Shown here: positions 58,350-64,000 of the stretch, piece after piece
Layout: each line of letters starts with the position of its first letter
Numbering within the stretch: position 1 is the first letter of the stretch
The notes under the pieces: generated by a model
Told to the model about the DNA's origin: nothing
What the model saw: only the letters and a program-made list of their open reading frames with translations
Database searches by the model: none
Made by a program: the position numbers and the translations under genes
Assembly: GCF_014268495.2 (NCBI RefSeq)
Contig: NZ_CP077087.1
Span: 479,001-543,000 of the forward strand
From: Pseudomonas monsensis
GTDB lineage: Bacteria > Pseudomonadota > Gammaproteobacteria > Pseudomonadales > Pseudomonadaceae
Length of the DNA: 64,000 bases
Reading direction: 5' to 3'

Positions 58350-59931
58350 AATTGCTGATCGCCAGAATGCTCGCCTGATACGAACCGACGAACACGTCGA
58401 AATCCCCAACCTCGTTCTGCTCCAGCTCAGCCTGCGCCGCCAGCGACGAACGCGCGAGCTCCTCAAACTTCGCTTGATCTTCCGCCGCCAACGGCTCGCT
58501 GCGGAAGAACTCGGCATGGGCCTGGCTCTGACGCAGGGAGAACTGCGCGAAGCTTTCCTTGTGCTCGGCCATCGCCGCCAGCACCTGCGCCGACGGGGTC
58601 AGGGATGGGTCGCTGACCTTGGCCAGTTGCGCATCCAGTGCCTTGCTGTGCGCATCGCCGCCGTGGCTCTGATCGAGCAGGGCGGCCAGCGGCGCGATCT
58701 GTTCCAGCAACTCGGCGGCCCAGGTCTTCAGCTCGACCGGCTGTCCGTCGCGCTGCAATTGCAGGCCCGGTCGGCGACCTTCCTTGACCACGCTGAGGAA
58801 GTTCGAAGTGGCATTGCCGCACGAGGTGTTGGTCAGCAACGGGCTGTCGTTCAGCGCGCAGTACAGCAGGAACGCGTCGAGGAAGCGCGACTCGGTGACG
58901 TCGATGCCCATCGGCAGGAACGGGTTGATGTCCAGGCAACGCACTTCGACGTACTGGATGCCACGGGCCATCAGCGCCTGGATCGGCCGTTCGCCGGTGT
59001 AGGTCACGCGTTTCGGGCGGATGTTGGAGTAGTACTCGTTTTCGATCTGCAGGATGTTGGTGTTGAGCTGCACCCACTCGCCATCCTTGTGCGTGCCGAC
59101 TTCAACGTACGGCGGGTACGGCGTGGCCACGGCCTTGCGCAGGCTGTCGGTGTAGCTCGACAGATCGTTGTAGCACGGCGTCAGGCCGGCCTGGGCGTTG
59201 CTCTGGTAACCGAGGTCGCTCATGCGCAGGCTGGTGGCGTACGGCAGGTACAGGGTGTCCGGGTCCAGTTGTTCCAACTGGTGCGAACGACCGCGCAGGA
59301 AACCTGCATCCAGCGCCGGCGAGGCACCGAACAGGTACATCAGCAGCCAGCTGTAGCGACGGAAGTTGCGGATCAGCGCGATGTAGGACGATGACTGGAA
59401 ATCGCGGTCGGTGCCGACGAAACCTTCGGCTTCGCGCAGCAGCGGCCAGAGCTTTTCCGGCAGGGAAAAGTTGTAGTGGATCCCGGCAATGCACTGCATG
59501 GTCTTGCCGTAGCGCAGGGCCAGGCCCTTGCGATAAACGTACTTGAGCTGCCCGATGTTGGAGGTGCCGTAATAGGCGATCGGGATGTCTTCCTCGGCCG
59601 GCAACGGGCACGGCATCGACGGACTCCACAGGTACTCGTTGCCGAGCTTGCTGTAGGCAAAGCGATGAATCTTGTCCAGGCTCGCCAGGGTGTCTGCCGG
59701 GTCGGGCAGGGCGGGCGTGATGAATTCCAGCAGCGACTCGGAGTAGTCGGTGGTGATCTGTTCATTGGTCAGCGCGGAACCCAAGGCTTCCGGGTGCGGC
59801 GTTTGCGCCAGTCGACCTTCGCTGGTCACGCGCAGGCATTCACGTTCGATACCGTGAAGGCACTGTTCGAGCAGAGAGAGGTTGGCGCGCTCGCCGAGCA
59901 GAGCCAGGCGGCGGTTGAGAAGTTCGCTCAA
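58348..59931 (-). CDS. gshA: Glutamate-cysteine ligase GshA
   Basis: 527 residues. First enzyme of glutathione synthesis, joining glutamate and cysteine with ATP. Family motifs: GIERECLRV, TTDYSESLLEFITP, HYNFSLPEKLW, YVEVGTHKDGEW and YVEVRCLDINPF. The frame is open to a GTG at 59946, but AAGGA precedes a TTG at 59929-59931 by 6 nt, and that start gives the length I recall for P. aeruginosa (527), so TTG is chosen. The gene is followed at once by the tandem repeat, which overlaps its stop. Core gene: gshA, thioesterase, tex, ompR is a conserved Pseudomonas order. Confidence 0.94.
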   Translation of the reverse strand: MSELLNRRLALLGERANLSLLEQCLHGIERECLRVTSEGRLAQTPHPEALGSALTNEQITTDYSESLLEFITPALPDPADTLASLDKIHRFAYSKLGNEYLWSPSMPCPLPAEEDIPIAYYGTSNIGQLKYVYRKGLALRYGKTMQCIAGIHYNFSLPEKLWPLLREAEGFVGTDRDFQSSSYIALIRNFRRYSWLLMYLFGASPALDAGFLRGRSHQLEQLDPDTLYLPYATSLRMSDLGYQSNAQAGLTPCYNDLSSYTDSLRKAVATPYPPYVEVGTHKDGEWVQLNTNILQIENEYYSNIRPKRVTYTGERPIQALMARGIQYVEVRCLDINPFLPMGIDVTESRFLDAFLLYCALNDSPLLTNTSCGNATSNFLSVVKEGRRPGLQLQRDGQPVELKTWAAELLEQIAPLAALLDQSHGGDAHSKALDAQLAKVSDPSLTPSAQVLAAMAEHKESFAQFSLRQSQAHAEFFRSEPLAAEDQAKFEELARSSLAAQAELEQNEVGDFDVFVGSYQASILAISN

Positions 59932-60144
59932 TTTGGATTCCTTCACGCGTCAGTCGCCCCAATATGGGGGTGGGCAGGACGGTCTACAAGGGTGAAGTTG
60001 AAACTGGCGTTTTCGCCTGGTTTTTGAGCCGTAAAGGCCCGTGCCGATCGCCAACTTCACTCCTTGAATCTGGCTATTGCGCGTGCGGAAAAGTTCGACG
60101 CCGCAGACACAGCGCCGAAATTAACTCAAATTGATGACCAGTAG

Positions 60145-60528
60145 CTACAGGACAGCGAACGTGCCTTGCGCTTTTGCGACCAGTTTGTCGCCCTGCATCA
60201 CGTCGGCTTCGACCACCAATGTGCGGCGGCCCGGGTGGATCACCCGGGCCGTGCACAGCACCTCGCCGTCGGATACGGCGCGGATGTAGTTGATCTTGCA
60301 CTCGATGGTCGCGCTCTGCTGATCGAAGCCGTGGGTGCTGGAACAGGCCAGCCCCATGGCAATGTCGACCAGACTGAACAGCGCGCCACCGTGCAACTTG
60401 CCGCCACGGTTGCGCAGTTCCGGTTCCAGCACCAGGGCGACTTGCGCCACCCCGGTTTCCAGGCTGTGCAGGCGGCAGCCCAACAGCTTGAAAAACGCGC
60501 TCTCGACGAGCCCGGCCGGAATCTCCAT
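60145..60528 (-). CDS. PaaI-type hot-dog thioesterase
   Basis: 127 residues of the hot-dog fold; the motif LHGGALFSLVDIAMGLA is that of PaaI/YbgC-like acyl-CoA thioesterases. Substrate unknown. Its ATG overlaps the stop of tex by one base (TGATG), so the two genes are translationally coupled. Located between tex and gshA. Confidence 0.87.
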   Translation of the reverse strand: MEIPAGLVESAFFKLLGCRLHSLETGVAQVALVLEPELRNRGGKLHGGALFSLVDIAMGLACSSTHGFDQQSATIECKINYIRAVSDGEVLCTARVIHPGRRTLVVEADVMQGDKLVAKAQGTFAVL

Positions 60529-62852
60529 CAGCGTTTCTTCAACTGCTTGGCGTTGGCGAACAGCGAGGCCATCGCATTGTTCACCGGCGCGGCAGGAGCG
60601 GATTCCTTGCGTGGCGCGTTGCCCGAAGACTGGCGCGGCGCCGAGCCCGGACGCGAACCACGGGCACCGTCGATCTTCTCGCCCGGGGTGTCGCTCATGC
60701 GCATCGACAGGCCGACGCGTTTGCGCGGGATGTCGACTTCCATGACCTTCACTTTCACTACGTCACCGGCCTTCACCGCTTCGCGTGGGTCCTTGATGAA
60801 TTTCTCCGACAGTGCCGAGATGTGCACCAGACCGTCCTGATGCACGCCGATGTCGACGAATGCGCCGAACGCGGTCACGTTGGTCACGACGCCCTCGAGG
60901 ATCATCCCCAGTTGCAGGTCTTTCAGGTCTTCGACGCCTTCCTGGAACTCGGCAGTCTTGAATTCCGGACGCGGGTCGCGACCCGGTTTTTCCAGTTCTT
61001 GCAGGATGTCGGTGACGGTTGGCAGACCGAAGGTTTCGTCGGTGAATTTCTTCGGATCCAGACGCTTGAGGAACGCGGCATCGCCAATCAGCGAGCGAAT
61101 GTCGCGGTCGGTTTCAGCGGCAATGCGTTGCACCAGCGGATAGGCTTCCGGGTGAACCGCCGAGGAATCCAGCGGGTTGTCACCGTTCATCACGCGCAGG
61201 AAACCGGCCGCCTGTTCGAAGGTTTTTTCGCCCAGACGTGCGACTTTCTTCAGTGCCGCGCGGGTTTTGAATGCGCCGTGTTCGTCACGGTGGGCAACGA
61301 TGTTCTGCGCCAGGGTCGCGTTGAGGCCGGAGATCCGCGCCAACAGTGCCACCGAGGCGGTGTTCACGTCGACACCAACGGCGTTCACACAGTCCTCGAC
61401 CACCGCATCCAGCCCGCGCGCCAGTTTCAGTTGCGAGACGTCGTGCTGGTATTGGCCGACACCGATGGATTTCGGGTCGATCTTCACCAGCTCTGCCAGT
61501 GGATCCTGCAGACGGCGGGCGATGGATACTGCACCACGGATCGACACGTCGAGATCCGGGAATTCCTTGGCCGCCAGTTCCGACGCCGAGTACACCGATG
61601 CACCCGCTTCGGAAACCATGACCTTGGTCATTTTCATTGCTGGGTATTTTTTGATCAGCTCGATGGCCAGCTTGTCGGTTTCGCGGCTGGCGGTGCCGTT
61701 GCCGATGGCGATCAGGTCCACCGAGTGCTTGGCGCACAGCGCGGCCAGAATGGCGATGGTCTGATCCCATTTGTTGTGCGGCACGTGCGGGTAAACCGTG
61801 GCGTGGTCAAGCAGCTTGCCGGTGGAGTCGACCACGGCCACCTTGCAACCGGTACGCAGGCCCGGGTCGAGGCCCAGCGTGGCACGCGGGCCGGCCGGCG
61901 CGGCCAGCAGCAGGTCGTGCAGGTTGTGGGCGAAGACGTTGATCGCCTCGGTTTCGGCGCCGTCGCGCAGTTCGCCGAGCAGGTCGGTTTCCAGGTGGGT
62001 GTAGAGCTTGACCTTCCAGGTCCAGCGCACCACTTCACCGAGCCATTTGTCGGCCGGGCGGTTCTGGTTCTGGATACCGAATTGCTGGCCGATCATGCCC
62101 TCGCACGGGTGCATGGTGCCCGGCAGTTCGTCGCCGACTTTCAGCGCGGAGCTGAGAATGCCTTCGTTGCGGCCACGGAAAATCGCCAGTGCACGGTGCG
62201 ACGGCATGCTTTTCAGCGGTTCGTCGTGCTCGAAGTAGTCGCGGAACTTGGCGCCTTCTTCTTCCTTGCCGGCAATCACGCGAGCGCTGATGGTCGCTTC
62301 CTGCTTGAGGTAGTTGCGCAGTTTTTCCAGCAGGCTGGCGTCTTCGGCGAAGCGCTCCATCAGGATGTACTTGGCGCCTTCGAGCGCTGCCTTCACATCG
62401 GCCACGCCTTTTTCGGCATCGACAAAACGTGCGGCTTCGGCTTCCGGGGACAGATTCGGGTCGTTGAACAGGCCGTCGGCCAGCTCGCCGAGGCCGGCTT
62501 CCAGGGCGATCTGGCCCTTGGTGCGGCGCTTTTGCTTGTACGGCAGGTACAAGTCTTCGAGGCGGGTCTTGGTGTCGGCGAGTTTGATATCGCGTTCGAG
62601 GGCCGGGGTGAGTTTGCCTTGCTCCTCGATGCTGGCGAGGATGCTGATGCGCCGTTCGTCGAGTTCTCGCAGGTAGCGCAGACGCTCTTCCAGATGACGC
62701 AGCTGGGTGTCATCGAGGCTGCCGGTGACTTCTTTCCGGTAACGGGCGATGAAGGGAACGGTAGAGCCTTCATCGAGTAGCGCGACGGCCGCTTCGACCT
62801 GTTGCGGGCGTACGCCGAGTTCCTCGGCGATGCGGCTGTTGATGCTGTCCAT
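60528..62852 (-). CDS. tex: Tex-family S1-domain RNA-binding protein
   Basis: 774 residues. Tex N-terminal domain (INSRIAEELGVRPQQVEAAV), an RNase-H-like YqgF domain (LGLDPGLRTGCKVAVVD), a helix-hairpin-helix region (CVNAVGVDVNTASVALLARI) and a C-terminal S1 domain (LEGVVTNVTAFGAFVDIGVH). It binds RNA and is linked to transcription and virulence-gene expression. The start at 62852 follows GGTGG; a longer frame adding MSGGF is rejected. The last 50 residues after S1 are Pro/Ala/Arg-rich and probably flexible. Confidence 0.94.
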   Translation of the reverse strand: MDSINSRIAEELGVRPQQVEAAVALLDEGSTVPFIARYRKEVTGSLDDTQLRHLEERLRYLRELDERRISILASIEEQGKLTPALERDIKLADTKTRLEDLYLPYKQKRRTKGQIALEAGLGELADGLFNDPNLSPEAEAARFVDAEKGVADVKAALEGAKYILMERFAEDASLLEKLRNYLKQEATISARVIAGKEEEGAKFRDYFEHDEPLKSMPSHRALAIFRGRNEGILSSALKVGDELPGTMHPCEGMIGQQFGIQNQNRPADKWLGEVVRWTWKVKLYTHLETDLLGELRDGAETEAINVFAHNLHDLLLAAPAGPRATLGLDPGLRTGCKVAVVDSTGKLLDHATVYPHVPHNKWDQTIAILAALCAKHSVDLIAIGNGTASRETDKLAIELIKKYPAMKMTKVMVSEAGASVYSASELAAKEFPDLDVSIRGAVSIARRLQDPLAELVKIDPKSIGVGQYQHDVSQLKLARGLDAVVEDCVNAVGVDVNTASVALLARISGLNATLAQNIVAHRDEHGAFKTRAALKKVARLGEKTFEQAAGFLRVMNGDNPLDSSAVHPEAYPLVQRIAAETDRDIRSLIGDAAFLKRLDPKKFTDETFGLPTVTDILQELEKPGRDPRPEFKTAEFQEGVEDLKDLQLGMILEGVVTNVTAFGAFVDIGVHQDGLVHISALSEKFIKDPREAVKAGDVVKVKVMEVDIPRKRVGLSMRMSDTPGEKIDGARGSRPGSAPRQSSGNAPRKESAPAAPVNNAMASLFANAKQLKKR

Positions 62853-63210
62853 AAAACCACCTGACATAGTGTGAAAGCAGGCTCGCAGGCACGGAAATAA
62901 AGGCCCGGAGTCTGGTTGAGCGGCTAGAAAATTGCCGCTGCCTGGGTCAAAAGGCTCCCCATTGACCCGTGAAATCGAACAATTACTGCGCCGGTCCGGA
63001 AAAAATCGCGGCCACCTGCGGTAACGATTCAGACGTTGCCTGGCACAAAACGCCGCGCATTATAACCAGCGTTCTGTCATTCGGGGGTGTAGCAGTCTGT
63101 AGGCATAAACCCCGGTTTTCTGGCAGTGAAGGAAAAATCTGCTAACAATGCACACGGTGCGTATAACGGCAGCTACGCCATAATGCGCGCCGAGCTAAAA
63201 GGAGCATCCA
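62853..63210. promoter_or_regulatory. Divergent promoter region tex / ompR
   Basis: About 360 bp with no gene. Possible sigma-70 elements are CATTATAACC near 63058 and GCTAACAAT near 63140; the ompR ATG follows AAGGAGC. No operator recognised. Confidence 0.4.
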
Positions 63211-63951
63211 ATGAGCAGCACTGTAAATAATGCTGAAGGCGAAAAAATTCTTATTGTTGACGACGATCCGGGTCTGAGCAGCCTGCTGGAACGTTTTTTC
63301 GTCAGCAAGGGCTACCGCGCCCGTACCGTACCGAACACCGAGCAGATGGATCGTCTGCTGTCGCGTGAAGTCTTCAATCTGGTGGTCCTCGACCTGATGC
63401 TGCCGGGCGAAGACGGCCTGACCGCGTGCCGCCGTCTGCGGGCCGCGAACAATCAGATTCCGATCATCATGCTCACCGCCAAGGGCGATGAGATGAGCCG
63501 TATCAAGGGCCTGGAACTGGGCGCCGACGATTACCTGGCCAAGCCGTTCAACCCGGACGAGCTGATGGCGCGCGTCAAAGCGGTGTTGCGCCGCCAGGCC
63601 GCACCGGTCCCGGGCGCACCGGGCAGCGAAGATGAAAACGTCACCTTCGGTGATTACGTGTTGTCGCTGGCTACCCGCGAACTGAAACGCGGCGATGAAG
63701 TGCACATGCTCACCACCGGTGAGTTTGCGGTACTCAAGGCGCTGGTGATGAACGCACGTCAGCCCCTGACCCGCGACAAACTGATGAACCTGGCCCGTGG
63801 CCGCGAGTGGGATGCGCTGGAGCGTTCCATCGACGTGCAGATCTCCCGTCTGCGCCGGATGATCGAACCCGATCCGTCCAAGCCTCGCTACATCCAGACT
63901 GTCTGGGGCGTGGGTTACGTGTTTGTGCCGGATGGTGCCGCCACCAAGTGA
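63211..63951 (+). CDS. ompR: OmpR-type response regulator (AmgR homologue)
   Basis: 246 residues. N-terminal receiver with acidic pocket VDDDPG (Asp17-19), phosphoacceptor Asp61 (VVLDLMLPG) and Lys111 (LAKPF); C-terminal winged helix (TTGEFAVLKALV, DVQISRLRRMIEPDPS, IQTVWGVGYVFVP). The position after tex matches P. aeruginosa PA5200 (amgR), which with the sensor amgS controls membrane-stress responses and aminoglycoside tolerance. The expected envZ/amgS sensor gene would follow just beyond the window. Confidence 0.94.
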   Translation: MSSTVNNAEGEKILIVDDDPGLSSLLERFFVSKGYRARTVPNTEQMDRLLSREVFNLVVLDLMLPGEDGLTACRRLRAANNQIPIIMLTAKGDEMSRIKGLELGADDYLAKPFNPDELMARVKAVLRRQAAPVPGAPGSEDENVTFGDYVLSLATRELKRGDEVHMLTTGEFAVLKALVMNARQPLTRDKLMNLARGREWDALERSIDVQISRLRRMIEPDPSKPRYIQTVWGVGYVFVPDGAATK

Positions 63952-63960
63952 TCGGTGATT

Positions 63961-64000
63961 TGTAGGAGCGGGTCTGCCGGGGGCGGGTCGAACGGCCATT
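63961..64000. repeat. Partial REP-like sequence at the window edge
   Basis: TGTAGGAGCGGGTCTGCCGG resembles the GGGAGCGGG REP subtype of pseudomonads but the partner arm is outside the window. Confidence 0.35.

Noticed and set aside
60822..62780. 652-codon open frame on the plus strand opposite tex
   Set aside because: Antisense shadow of a high-G+C gene; the composition and lack of any motif or ribosome-binding site show that tex on the minus strand is the real gene. The same applies to long antisense frames opposite atsB, triC, betT and the TonB-dependent receptor.

Overview
The window looks like a Pseudomonas chromosome of the P. fluorescens group. The evidence is high G+C, gene-by-gene agreement with known Pseudomonas loci (atsA with its formylglycine cysteine at residue 51, atsK, the two-adaptor RND pump triABC, and the core block gshA - thioesterase - tex - ompR), and many REP/REPIN hairpins and GGGAGAGGG-type intergenic repeats. 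There are no rRNA, tRNA, CRISPR, phage or IS genes. About 57 kb of the 64 kb is a patchwork of sulfur-acquisition genes interrupted by a few unrelated housekeeping or efflux genes.

Layout. 1-3.5 kb: end of a sensor kinase, an AraC regulator and a divergent fatty-acid desaturase. 3.7-18.5 kb: sulfate-ester block, with arylsulfatase AtsA, its ABC importer AtsC/AtsB, divergent binding protein AtsR, a LysR regulator divergent from the oxidative alkylsulfatase AtsK, a second formylglycine-type sulfatase, a second LysR gene divergent from a TonB-dependent receptor, an arylsulfotransferase-family protein and an unknown 108-residue protein. 18.9-20.9 kb: tonB-exbB-exbD. 21.2-27.5 kb: alpha/beta hydrolase, an odd sigma-54 activator-like ATPase, MetQ, a possible 30-codon ORF, and a complete amino-acid-type ABC importer. 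27.6-35 kb: AAA ATPase, triABC and a methyltransferase. 35.1-41.6 kb: metQNI, then a flavin monooxygenase and two SfnB/DszC-type oxidoreductases. 42-48.2 kb: duplicated-domain protein, cystine importer, D-cysteine desulfhydrase, serine acetyltransferase. 48.6-53.8 kb: choline-type BCCT transporter, a two-gene deletion scar (LacI/flavin monooxygenase) and an aldo-keto reductase. 54-57.6 kb: tauABCD. 58.3-64 kb: gshA, thioesterase, tex, ompR.

How it works together (partly inference). Sulfate esters, sulfonates such as taurine, methionine-like compounds and cystine would be imported (TonB receptor plus TonB/ExbBD, AtsRBC, TauABC, MetNIQ, TcyJLN, and one importer of unknown substrate). Hydrolases, 2-oxoglutarate dioxygenases or flavin monooxygenases would then release inorganic sulfur for cysteine and glutathione synthesis (EpsC, GshA). 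Two sequence signals support one sulfur-starvation regulon. First, seven recognisable sulfur proteins plus the unknown 108-residue protein contain no cysteine and no methionine beyond the initiator. Second, an AT-rich motif resembling TTATTCCTTAA / GAATATG recurs upstream of several of these operons. CysB is the obvious candidate regulator but is not in the window.

Limits: all family calls are by eye. Start codons were moved from the longest ORF where a ribosome-binding site or known family length favoured it.
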